Source: Methylacidiphilaceae bacterium
GTDB lineage: Bacteria; Verrucomicrobiota; Verrucomicrobiia; Methylacidiphilales; Methylacidiphilaceae
Reading direction: 5' to 3'
DNA length: 16,257 nt
Assembly (NCBI GenBank): GCA_028687155.1
Contig: JAQUAR010000006.1
Span: 1-16,257, forward strand
Made by a program: the position numbers and the translations under genes
The notes under the pieces: generated by a model
The model's input: the letters and a program-made list of their open reading frames with translations, nothing else
What the model was told of the DNA's origin: nothing
Database searches by the model: none
Shown: positions 6,461-14,230 of the stretch, in pieces
How positions within the stretch are numbered: the first letter of the stretch is position 1
Layout: each line of letters opens with the position of its first letter

Positions 6461-7831
6461 CTACCGGTCTTCCCGGACCGGCCTCGCGCGCGGATAGCGT
6501 ATCTCCCTTGGGATCGATTGCGCCTCTCCGTAGAGGAGATAGGACCTCCGCGCTTGCGCAAAGGCCTGTTCGGAACCACGCCATTGCGCGGCAAGGACTC
6601 CCACACTCTGGCGGCGGGTCAAGATGGTTAAGATGGAGGAATTCCCGTAGAGCTTGCAGAGCATCTGCCTGCCGTTCGCTGATGCTGTTCGCAAAAGCGA
6701 GGGATGCGAGGCCTGGTTCGCCCGCGAAGCCAGATAGATGCCCAAGGCAGTAAGATTGGCACTGGTCCTCGGGCTGATCTCCAAGCGCACCGCCGCCCCA
6801 CCGTGTTCTCCGGCCACCGGGTGCGCCTGAACTCCAGCGTAGCCGATCCGGTTGATTTCCTGGGCGAGCGAAAAGGCATCCAGTCCTCGGCTGGCTACGT
6901 ATTGGAACGGTCTGTCGGTCCAGCCGACTCCAGAATCGGCGCCGAGATCTCCCAGGAACCCTGTCACCACATAGTAGAGCGGTGAGGTGGCCCAAGGGAT
7001 ATTGGGAGACGTCCGTATCCAGGGCAGATCAGTGTCTTCCCAGACCATGTCGCGCAGCCATCCCTCCATGGGGATGACCTGCAGGGAGCAGGGGTGGTTA
7101 ACCCAGCCCCTCTGGTTCGCCATCCGGGCGATCTCTCCGGCGGTCATGCCGTGGACGTAGGGCACCGGAATCCGCCCCACGAACGACTCCCAGGGAGGAT
7201 GGACGAGAGGTCCCTCGATCCGTCGGCCCCCCAGCGGGTTAGGCCGATCGAGCACGAAAAAGGGAATGCCGAGCTCGCCCGCCGCATCCATAGCTTCGAT
7301 CATGGTGCTAATGTACGTATAGCTGCGGCAGCCGATATCCTGGAGCTCGAAAACCAGCGCGTCGAGGCCCGCCAGCATGGCAACGGTCGGGCGGCGCGTA
7401 TCTCCGTAAAGGGGATAGACGGGGAGTCCGGTGAGTGGATCGCGGTGAAAGGAGAACTGCCGTCCGGCGCGAACGTCGCCGGAGATGCCATGCTCCGGGG
7501 CAAAGAGAGCGACGAGTCGGACTCCGGGCGCGTGCTTGAGGATCAGGCGGGTGGGGCGACCTGCCGAATCCACGCTGGCCTGATTGGTGATCAGACCGAC
7601 CCGCTTCCCTGTCAAAGGGGCAAATCGCATGCGTTCGAGAACGTCGATCCCCAATAAAATGGAGGCTGCTTCCGCTTGCAGGAGAAGAAACCAGGAGAGG
7701 AGAAGTACGAGGAGCGGGCCCAGCTTCTTGACAGAGGCAGACGGGAGGCGATACGATTTGCCCGCCCAAGCGGGCGGGCAGTGCCGCGAAGGTTGGCTCC
7801 TCGGAATGCGCCTCATCAAAGGGAAGTCCAT
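6461..7831 (-). CDS. namZ: Secreted exo-beta-N-acetylmuramidase, NamZ/DUF1343 family
   Basis: DUF1343 proteins include NamZ (glycoside hydrolase family 171), which releases MurNAc from the non-reducing end of peptidoglycan fragments. The family's blocks appear in order: GLITNQASVDSAGRPT (79-94), LFAPEHGISGDVRAG (109-123), whose Glu113 and His114 sit in the proposed active-site PEHG motif, YGDTRRPT (142-149), FELQDIGCRSYTYISTM (161-177) and LDRPNPLGG (194-202). Near 38-53 there is a hydrophobic segment ending in LLLQAEA, which looks like a signal peptide with cleavage after AEA around residue 55. The N-region before it is long and basic, so the true start is uncertain: ATG 7831 and ATG 7816 are both possible and neither has a good ribosome binding site. 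Later codons offer no obvious start. The protein probably acts in the periplasm in wall recycling. It is convergent with the CHAD gene. Confidence 0.88.
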   Translation of the reverse strand: MDFPLMRRIPRSQPSRHCPPAWAGKSYRLPSASVKKLGPLLVLLLSWFLLLQAEAASILLGIDVLERMRFAPLTGKRVGLITNQASVDSAGRPTRLILKHAPGVRLVALFAPEHGISGDVRAGRQFSFHRDPLTGLPVYPLYGDTRRPTVAMLAGLDALVFELQDIGCRSYTYISTMIEAMDAAGELGIPFFVLDRPNPLGGRRIEGPLVHPPWESFVGRIPVPYVHGMTAGEIARMANQRGWVNHPCSLQVIPMEGWLRDMVWEDTDLPWIRTSPNIPWATSPLYYVVTGFLGDLGADSGVGWTDRPFQYVASRGLDAFSLAQEINRIGYAGVQAHPVAGEHGGAAVRLEISPRTSANLTALGIYLASRANQASHPSLLRTASANGRQMLCKLYGNSSILTILTRRQSVGVLAAQWRGSEQAFAQARRSYLLYGEAQSIPREIRYPRARPVREDR

Positions 7832-8089
7832 CAGTTCGGTGCGCCGTAGACGAGGAAGAGAAAAGAACGAAGAGGCCTACTTTAGTGCTTATGTTGCCTA
7901 AGCAGAGTGCCCCCCTTTTACCGCGTAAAGCCGGCGTGAGCCAGCACAACTTCGCGCTTTCCCGTGTCGAATGTGGCAGGCTGGCATTGGAAATGGAAGC
8001 CAGATCGCCGGACGGGAGTGGATTGGAGAGGTTCGGTTGGTTTGGTGACCGTAGACCGTAAGGCCGGGGATCTGAATCCCACCACTACC
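7832..8089. promoter_or_regulatory. Divergent intergenic region between namZ and the glucan phosphorylase gene
   Basis: These 258 bases separate two divergent starts and should carry a promoter for each. I could not pick a convincing -35/-10 pair on either strand. The one visible element is a palindrome, TTTAC-CGC-GTAAA, at 7917-7929, which has an operator-like shape but is not a known site to me. A long in-frame extension of the phosphorylase frame (GTG at 7964) crosses part of the region. It looks unconserved and is not favoured as coding. Confidence 0.4.
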
Positions 8090-9844
8090 ATGATACCTCC
8101 CAACCCGGACAAGCCCCTCGCACCGATCTCCGACCCGCTTCGCGAAAAGCTCTCCGCCAAGGTTGCCTACTTCTCGATGGAAATCGCGGTGGACGAGGAG
8201 ATTCCTACCTACAGCGGTGGGCTGGGCGTCTTGGCGGCCGATACGCTCCGTGCTGCCGCCGGGTCGCTGCTCCCGATGGTCGGGGTAACCCTGCTTTATC
8301 GGCGGGGCTATTTCTTTCAACGCTTCGACGCCCAGGGATGGCAGCGGGAGGAAGCGGTGGACTGGTCTCCGGAAAACGTCTTATGCGAGCTTGCCGAGAG
8401 GGTTTCCGTCGTTCTCGAGGGGCGGACCGTGCAGGTGCGTGCGTGGCTCTTTTGGATTCGCGACGCGGGCGAGGGAACGGTTCCGATCCTTTTTCTCGAC
8501 ACTGCGCTCCCCGAGAATTCCGAGTGGGACCGCGCCCTTTCCTCTTTTCTCTATGGAGGGGATAGTCGCTATCGGCTCTGCCAGGAGGTGATCTTGGGCA
8601 TCGGTGGGGTCCAGATGCTCCGCAAGCTTGGTTTTGGGCGGCTCGAGCTCTTTCATATGAACGAGGGGCATTCGAGCTTGCTCACGCTAGCGCTCCTCGA
8701 GGAGGAGGCCAAGCGCGCCGGCCGCACGGAGCCCACAGCGGAAGATATCGAAGCGGTGCGGAGCAAGTGCGCCTTTACCACCCACACGCCCGTCTCGGCA
8801 GGGCACGACCGCTTCCCGCTGGATATGGTGAGGAAGGTCATCCGATTGCCCGCGATTGCCGACGGCGAATGCAAAGGCCGATTTTGTTGCGATGGGGAAA
8901 TCAACCTGACCCATCTCGCCTTTGAGTTTAGCCATTACATCAACGGCGTCGCCAAGCGGCACTCGGAAGTCTCTCGGGCGTTGTTTTATCCCGCGACGAT
9001 CGATTCGATCACCAACGGTATCCACGTGCCCTATTGGGCGAGCCAGCCGATGCAGGATCTCTTCGACCGCCACATCCCTGGTTGGCGTGCCGACGCTTTC
9101 AGCATTCGCGATGCGATAGCGGTTCCTCTCGAGGAGGTTCAGCAGGCGCATGAGCAGAGTAAGACGCGCCTCATTCAGTACGTCAATCGAGAGACCAACG
9201 CGGGGATGAGCCCGGATGTTCTGACCATCGGGTTCGCTCGACGAGCAACCGCATACAAGAGGCCGGAATTAATCCTGACCGACATCGAGCGGCTCAAGCG
9301 AATTTCCGGTGGGAAAGGGCCGGTTCAACTCATTTTCGCTGGCAAGGCCCATCCGCGAGACGAAGAGGGGAAGCGGGCGATTCAACGAATCATCCAGTCG
9401 CAGATCCGCCTTCTGCCGGAAATCCGGATGATCTATCTCGCGGAATACGATCTGGCCCTGGCGCGGCTCTTGGTCGCCGGGGTGGATCTCTGGCTCAATA
9501 CGCCGCAGCCTCCATTGGAGGCTTCTGGAACAAGCGGCATGAAAGCCGCCATTAATGGGGTCCCCAGTTTTTCGGTCCTCGACGGCTGATGGATCGAAGG
9601 GTGCATTGAGGGAGTAACCGGCTGGTCGATCGGTCCAGATCATTATCGGCGGAAGGAAGGCTCCGACGTTCCGAGGGACGCCCGCGATCTCTACGACAAG
9701 CTTGAGGAGGTAATCGTGCCCCTGTTCTACGGCGATTCCGAGGGATACGCGCGCGTCATGCGTCAAGCGATCGCGTTCAACGGCTCCTTCTTTCATGCAC
9801 AGCGGATGTTGCAGCAGTACGTCCTGAAAGCCTATTTTGCTTAG
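8090..9844 (+). pseudogene. GT35 alpha-glucan (glycogen/maltodextrin) phosphorylase, interrupted by an in-frame UGA
   Basis: Family GT35 phosphorylases use pyridoxal phosphate to release glucose 1-phosphate from glycogen or maltodextrin. This is the short bacterial/archaeal type (584 codons including the UGA). The ATG at 8090 is chosen because conservation begins with VAYFSMEIAVDEEIPTYSGG (25-44). Further motifs are FHMNEGHSS (188-196), FTTHTPVSAGHDRFP (229-243), GFARRATAYKRPEL (381-394) and EASGTSGMK (477-485), whose Lys485 should carry the cofactor. Codon 500 is TGA (9587-9589), directly after SVLDG and before [15 protein letters not shown]. The frame stays open and family-like to a TAG at 9842. 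Homologs usually read D-G-W-W there, so the TGA replaces a TGG. The first part alone (8090-9589, 499 aa) lacks 84 C-terminal residues and is probably not functional. It may be a real null, readthrough or a base error. The next gene, fumC, follows after 115 bases. Confidence 0.85.
9587..9589 (+). other. In-frame UGA codon replacing a conserved Trp in glucan phosphorylase
   Basis: TGA is followed at once by TGG and by 84 further sense codons of recognisable GT35 sequence to the TAG at 9842-9844. One G-to-A change from TGG would produce it. All other tryptophans in this gene use TGG. Confidence 0.9.
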
Positions 9845-9890
9845 GAAAGGATATTCGCCCAGGCGGAGGACAGGTGCTTCTCTCCCATGA

Positions 9891-9916
9891 GTTCTCCTTG
9901 GCGGACTGCCAAGAAC
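9891..9916 (+). repeat. Inverted repeat between glucan phosphorylase and fumC
   Basis: CTTGGC (9897-9902) and GCCAAG (9908-9913) form a 6-bp stem with a 5-base loop. The outer GTTC/GAAC can extend it across a small bulge. It lies just after the phosphorylase gene and could end its transcript, but no T-run follows, so it is not a typical intrinsic terminator. Confidence 0.35.
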
Positions 9917-9959
9917 GGGAGCTCGGGCACGAGTAAGAATCTCCAGAGGGGGATACGGC

Positions 9960-11405
9960 ATGAACTCAGGCAGTGAGAACTCGGCGGAGGGTCTCGCCGG
10001 TCACGAAACGCTGACGCGGCAGGAGACGGATAGCATGGGATCGATCGCGATCCCGGCCGACTGTTATTACGGGGCGCAGACCGCACGCTCACTCATTCAT
10101 TTTTCGATCGGTTCGGAACGGATGCCCCTCGAAGTGATTCGCGCTCTCGCTCTGCTCAAGAAAGCAGCGGCTCTGGTGAACCGGGAGCTAGGAGTTCTTT
10201 CAGGAGAGAAAGCCGGATGGATCGCTGCAGCCGCCGATGAGATCCTGGCAGGAAGGTTCGATGACGAGTTTCCTTTGCGGGTCTGGCAGACCGGGAGTGG
10301 CACGCAATCCAACATGAATTGCAACGAGGTCATCGCGGGACGAGCCAACGAACTGGCGGGAAGGAGACGCGGAGGGAAAGAGCCGATCCATCCCAACGAC
10401 GATGTCAATCGATCCCAGTCTTCGAACGACGCTTTCCCTTCCGCCATGCATCTGGCTGTGGCGCTCGCGCTTCATCAGAAGTTCCATCCGGAATTGGACA
10501 GGATGGTCGACTGCCTGCGGCGGCGCAGTCAGGAGTTCTCGGGCATTATCAAGATCGGCCGAACGCATCTGATGGATGCCGTGCCCTTGACGCTGGGACA
10601 GGAGTTCGGCGGATATGTGGGACAACTCGAACTGGCGCTAGCCGACCTTCGCGATCGGATGGCTCCTCTCCTTGGACTGGCGATCGGCGGGACGGCGGTA
10701 GGCACTGGGCTCAATGCGCCTGCCGGCTTTGGCGAAGGGGTCTCTGCGAAACTGGCGGAGTGGACGGGATTGGCCTTCTTTTCTGCTCCCAACAAGTTTG
10801 CCGCCCTGGCTTCCCATGAGCCGCTCCTCGCCGTCAGCTCTTCCCTGCGCAACCTGGCGGCTTCTCTTCTCAAGCTGGCCAACGATATCCGTTGGATGGG
10901 CTCGGGTCCGCGCTGTGGGTTAGCTGAACTGCTTCTGCCGGAAAACGAGCCCGGCTCTTCCATTATGCCCGGCAAGGTCAATCCCACGCAGTCGGAGGCG
11001 TTGGCGATGGTCTGCATTCAGGTCATGGGTGCGGATGCGGCGGTTGGGTTTGCGGGCTCGCAAGGCAATTTCGAGCTCAACGTGTTCAAGCCGATGATCG
11101 TGTTCAATGTTTTGAACTCAATCCGGCTCCTGGGCGACTCCTGCCGCTTTTTCCGGACCTACTGCCTTGAAGGGCTGCGACCGAACCTGGACGTGCTTCG
11201 CAGCGAGGTGGAGCGATCCCTGATGCTCGTCACGGTCCTGGCTCCCCGCCTTGGGTATGATCGATCGGCGAAGATTGCTCAGCAGGCGTATCGCGAGCAT
11301 AAGACCATTCGCGAAGTTTGCGTGGGCGATGGCTATCTCTCTGCGCAGGAGTTTGACGCGTTGGTCCGGCCGGAGGAGATGGTGGGAGACGGATGGCAGG
11401 GATGA
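9960..11405 (+). CDS. fumC: Class II fumarate hydratase
   Basis: FumC is the iron-independent fumarase that hydrates fumarate to L-malate in the TCA cycle, as a cytoplasmic tetramer. The 481-aa protein is close to the usual length of about 460-470, with a slightly long N-terminus. Motifs seen are QTGSGTQSNMN (110-120), HPNDDVNRSQSSND (144-157), the catalytic His203 in GRTHLMDA, and the superfamily signature GSSIMPGKVNPTQSEA (332-347) containing the catalytic loop Ser333. GSGTQSNMN with HPNDDVN separates it from aspartase and argininosuccinate lyase; aspartase is the closest alternative and is less likely. An AGAGGGGG run at 9945-9952, seven bases before the ATG, is a strong ribosome binding site. 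It leads a run of four same-strand genes, with a 54-base gap to rfaE2. Confidence 0.95.
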   Translation: MNSGSENSAEGLAGHETLTRQETDSMGSIAIPADCYYGAQTARSLIHFSIGSERMPLEVIRALALLKKAAALVNRELGVLSGEKAGWIAAAADEILAGRFDDEFPLRVWQTGSGTQSNMNCNEVIAGRANELAGRRRGGKEPIHPNDDVNRSQSSNDAFPSAMHLAVALALHQKFHPELDRMVDCLRRRSQEFSGIIKIGRTHLMDAVPLTLGQEFGGYVGQLELALADLRDRMAPLLGLAIGGTAVGTGLNAPAGFGEGVSAKLAEWTGLAFFSAPNKFAALASHEPLLAVSSSLRNLAASLLKLANDIRWMGSGPRCGLAELLLPENEPGSSIMPGKVNPTQSEALAMVCIQVMGADAAVGFAGSQGNFELNVFKPMIVFNVLNSIRLLGDSCRFFRTYCLEGLRPNLDVLRSEVERSLMLVTVLAPRLGYDRSAKIAQQAYREHKTIREVCVGDGYLSAQEFDALVRPEEMVGDGWQG

Positions 11406-11459
11406 GGGTGGGCGGATGCTCCGATCTTGTCCCTGAGTGCGAGGAGAGGTGCGGCACGG

Positions 11460-11996
11460 ATGAAAAACCAGGAGAGGGAGAAGCGGGAGGGTTCGTATCG
11501 GCCGTCGGAGGGGAAGACGGGTGGGGGGTGCTGGTTCGTTTCGATGGAGGAAGTCCCCGGCGTGCGAGCGGAACTCGAGGGGAAAAGGATCGTCGTGACC
11601 AACGGCTGCTTCGATCTGCTTCACGTCGGCCATCTTCGCTGTCTCGATTTTGCCCGATCGCTCGGGGACCTGCTCTGGGTGGGAGTCAATGACGATCGAT
11701 CGGTGCGATCGCAAAAAGGGGAGAATCGGCCCATTCACCCGGAGGCGGAAAGAGCAGAGCTCCTCGCCGGGCTGCGGCCGGTCGATCTCGTGACGGTCTT
11801 TCCCGGCAGGCGGGCCACCGCGTTTCTCCAAGCAGTCCGGCCGACGGTCTACATCAAAGGCGGTGACTACCAGCGAGAGACGCTTGACGCCGAAGAGAGG
11901 GAGGCGCTGGAAAGGATGGGTGTGGAAATCCGATTTTTTCCGCTGGTGGAGGGGAGATCAACCACAGCGGCTTGGGAGGCGCTGCAAAAGCGATGA
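11460..11996 (+). CDS. rfaE2: D-glycero-beta-D-manno-heptose 1-phosphate adenylyltransferase
   Basis: This is a stand-alone nucleotidyltransferase corresponding to the C-terminal half of HldE. It converts heptose 1-phosphate to ADP-heptose for the LPS inner core. The cytidylyltransferase-like signature VVTNGCFDLLHVGHLRCLDF (45-64) contains the HxGH active site at 55-58. GVNDDRSVRSQKG (75-87), RPIHPEAERAELLAGLRPVD (90-109), IKGGDYQ (132-138) and EGRSTTA (164-170) are all typical. The ATG at 11460 is preceded by AGGAGAGGTG at 11442-11451, a strong ribosome binding site. An internal ATG at 11544 would give a more usual length of about 150 aa, and residues 1-28 are poorly conserved. The stop overlaps the purN start by ATGA. 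The kinase half (rfaE1) is not nearby. FAD synthetase and glycerol-phosphate cytidylyltransferase relatives share the fold but fit less well. Confidence 0.9.
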   Translation: MKNQEREKREGSYRPSEGKTGGGCWFVSMEEVPGVRAELEGKRIVVTNGCFDLLHVGHLRCLDFARSLGDLLWVGVNDDRSVRSQKGENRPIHPEAERAELLAGLRPVDLVTVFPGRRATAFLQAVRPTVYIKGGDYQRETLDAEEREALERMGVEIRFFPLVEGRSTTAAWEALQKR

Positions 11997-12604
11997 GTTT
12001 ACCGAAGAGAGTTTCCTTGGGGGTCCTCGGATCGGGGCGCGGCAGCAACTTCGCTGCAATCCTGGGCTCGATCGCCTCAGGACGACTCTCCGCCTCTATT
12101 TCCGTGGTCATCAGCGATCGGGAGGATGCCGGGATTCTGGAACTGGCTCGAGACGCAAAAATCCCGACAGTCGTCTTGCGCAAGGGGAGGTTCCGGACCT
12201 GGCTTGAGCCGGAGATCGAGGAGGAGCTTGCCCAGGCCCTTCGGCAGTTCCGGGTCGACCTGGTCGTTCTTGCTGGCTTTCTGCGGGTCCTCAAGGGGCC
12301 GCTTCTGGCCGCTTATCCGGGGAAGGTTCTCAATATTCATCCGTCGCTCCTGCCCGCCTTCAAAGGGAAGGAGGCCTGGAAACAGGCCTTGGAGGCGGGA
12401 GAAGCCGAGACGGGCTGCACAGTCCATTGGGTGGATCTCGAGGTGGACAGCGGTCCGATCCTTGGGCAAAAGAGAGTGCCGATTCTGCCCGGCGACACTC
12501 CCGAAAGCCTCCACGCCCGAATCCAAGAAGCGGAGCACCGTCTCTATGCGGAGGTCCTCCAGAGCGTCATCGAACGGAAACTATGGCAGGGGATCCACTC
12601 GTAG
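11993..12604 (+). CDS. purN: Phosphoribosylglycinamide formyltransferase
   Basis: PurN transfers the formyl group of 10-formyl-THF to GAR in the third step of purine synthesis. The 203-aa protein has the phosphate-binding GSGRGSNFAAIL at 13-24 and the catalytic triad equivalents: Asn114 and His116 in VLNIHPSLLPAF (112-123), and Asp152 in CTVHWVDLEVDSGPIL (142-157). The ATG at 11993 shares bases with the rfaE2 stop (ATGA), which indicates translational coupling; an upstream ATG at 11972 lies inside rfaE2 and is less likely. The end overlaps the xseA start by 22 bases. Confidence 0.95.
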   Translation: MSLPKRVSLGVLGSGRGSNFAAILGSIASGRLSASISVVISDREDAGILELARDAKIPTVVLRKGRFRTWLEPEIEEELAQALRQFRVDLVVLAGFLRVLKGPLLAAYPGKVLNIHPSLLPAFKGKEAWKQALEAGEAETGCTVHWVDLEVDSGPILGQKRVPILPGDTPESLHARIQEAEHRLYAEVLQSVIERKLWQGIHS

Positions 12605-13983
12605 AAGAGCAGGAGCTCGACTTCTGGGGGAAGTCGAGGAGCGAGACGGCAATTCCCGGGGAGGGTGCGGAAAAGCCCCTTTCGGTCAGCGAATTGACGC
12701 GGAGGGTTCGTGCCCTTCTCGAGGCGGGCTTCTCCCGAGTATCAGTCGAGGGAGAAATCTCGAACCTTCGGAGCCCAAGTTCGGGTCATGTCTATTTCAC
12801 CCTCAAGGATGAGCAGGCGGTCATCCAGATCGTCCTCTTTCGCTCCGACGCGGCTCGTCTGCCGAACCGTCTCCGAGAGGGTGCTGCGGTCGTCGTCCGA
12901 GGGCGGCTGACGATCTTCGAGGCGCGGGGTCAATACCAGATCGTTGCTACGGACGTTCAAGCCCGGGGCGAGGGCGCGCTACTCGAGCGGCTGGAGGCGC
13001 TCAAGAGGAAGCTTGCGGCGGAAGGGCTTTTCGATTCTTCGAGGAAGCGAAGGCTTCCGGTTTTTCCGGAAAAGGTCGGCCTGGTTACCTCCCTTAAGGG
13101 TGCCGTGATCCAGGATTTCCTGCGGATTCTGCAGCGGCGCGCCCCGGGGTTGGAAATCTTCGTCCGGGATGTGCCGGTGCAGGGAGTCCAGGCAGCCAAG
13201 GCGATTGCCGCAGCGATCCGCGCCTTTAACGGCCCTCCCTCCGTCGACGTTCTGGTGATTGCCCGCGGGGGGGGCAGTCTCGAAGATTTGTGGCCGTTCA
13301 ACGAGGAGATCGTTGCTCGAGCTCTCGCGGACTGTCGCCTGCCCACGGTCTCGGGAGTCGGCCACGAAACCGATTTTACGATTGCCGATTTGGCCGCGGA
13401 CCTGAGAGCTCCGACGCCCTCTGCCGCAGCGGAGTTGATCGCCCGGGATTGGAGCGACTGGCGCCGGGAGGTTGCGCAGTTGGGGCAGAGGGCGGAGCGC
13501 GCGGCTGCGAGAATGTTGGAGCTAAACCGCGAAAGGCTGGCGCGAGAGGCGGGCCACCCGTTTTTTTGCGAGCCCTCCCGCATGATTTTGCGCTGGCAGC
13601 AGTTGGTGGATGAGGAAGAAGAGGCGCTAGGCCGTTCGCTGCGGCACTCACTATCGATCAAGAGGGAACGCTGGGAATATCTCGTGCGCCACTGGAAGGC
13701 CCTGCGGTGCGAGGAGCAGATCCGGCGCCTGTCGGAGCGGATCGGCCAGTGGGCCGCCCGGCTGGCTACTTTGAGCCCGGAGTCGACATTGCAGCGCGGA
13801 TACGCGATTGTTTTTGACGAGCAAGGTCGCATTCTGCGGAAAGCCGAACCCAATCTGGTCGATAGGGAAGTTCGGCTTCGACTCGCGTCCGGTCGTCTCG
13901 ATGCGCGTGTGCTCCGCCTCGTCGCGGAGGAACTTCAGGCAGGACAGAAGGAGGCCTCCGCGGGGGGGACAGAATGCGGCTGA
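12583..13983 (+). CDS. xseA: Exodeoxyribonuclease VII large subunit
   Basis: Exonuclease VII degrades single-stranded DNA from both ends and works in mismatch repair and recombination. The 466-aa product starts at the ATG 12583 inside the end of purN. The N-terminal OB fold spans about 31-130, beginning KPLSVSELTRRV and including SVEGEISNLRSPSSGHVYF. The catalytic domain follows: KVGLVTSLKGAVIQDFL (164-180), IARGGGSLEDLWPFNEE (226-242) and VSGVGHETDFTIADLAADLR (256-275), then PTPSAAAEL and a long helical region. The C-terminal QRGYAIVFD is also typical. The frame is open further upstream, to 12427, but that part overlaps purN out of frame and is unconserved. The small subunit gene xseB, often next door, is not seen. 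The stop at 13983 is followed by the tRNA-Thr/tuf leader. Confidence 0.95.
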   Translation: MAGDPLVEEQELDFWGKSRSETAIPGEGAEKPLSVSELTRRVRALLEAGFSRVSVEGEISNLRSPSSGHVYFTLKDEQAVIQIVLFRSDAARLPNRLREGAAVVVRGRLTIFEARGQYQIVATDVQARGEGALLERLEALKRKLAAEGLFDSSRKRRLPVFPEKVGLVTSLKGAVIQDFLRILQRRAPGLEIFVRDVPVQGVQAAKAIAAAIRAFNGPPSVDVLVIARGGGSLEDLWPFNEEIVARALADCRLPTVSGVGHETDFTIADLAADLRAPTPSAAAELIARDWSDWRREVAQLGQRAERAAARMLELNRERLAREAGHPFFCEPSRMILRWQQLVDEEEEALGRSLRHSLSIKRERWEYLVRHWKALRCEEQIRRLSERIGQWAARLATLSPESTLQRGYAIVFDEQGRILRKAEPNLVDREVRLRLASGRLDARVLRLVAEELQAGQKEASAGGTECG

Positions 13984-14013
13984 GAATATTTTTCTATCGA
14001 GTCGAAGCCGAAC

Positions 14014-14042
14014 TTGACATGGATGGTGAACTTGGCGATGCT
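14014..14042 (+). promoter_or_regulatory. Predicted promoter of the tRNA-Thr-tuf unit
   Basis: A perfect -35 hexamer TTGACA (14014-14019) is followed after 17 bases by GATGCT (14037-14042), a half-match to the -10 consensus. Transcription would start about 45 bases before tRNA-Thr. It lies just after the xseA stop, where a promoter for tRNA and EF-Tu is expected. A small hairpin, GGAC-8-GTCC, lies between promoter and tRNA. The weak -10 limits confidence. Confidence 0.45.
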
Positions 14043-14093
14043 GTTCCTTCGCTCAAGGACGGGGTTTTGTCCCAAGTAGGGAAAGCGACGAAT

Positions 14094-14166
<73 letters not shown>

Positions 14167-14230
14167 CGGCCGCAAGGAAAAGGGCTTAGGGAACCGGAAA
14201 GATTAAGAAGGATAGAAGCGAGGAGTATTC

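Noticed and set aside
6463..6481. CCGGTC...GACCGG inverted repeat at the end of namZ
   Set aside because: It sits inside the coding sequence near the stop and lacks a T-run on either strand.
9587..9589. Selenocysteine at the UGA of glucan phosphorylase
   Set aside because: The position is a conserved Trp far from any redox chemistry, the family has no selenoproteins, and I see no clear stem-loop just downstream.
12957..13853. Minus-strand open frame of 298 codons opposite xseA
   Set aside because: It is antisense to a well-conserved gene and low-complexity (Ser/Arg-rich) in translation.
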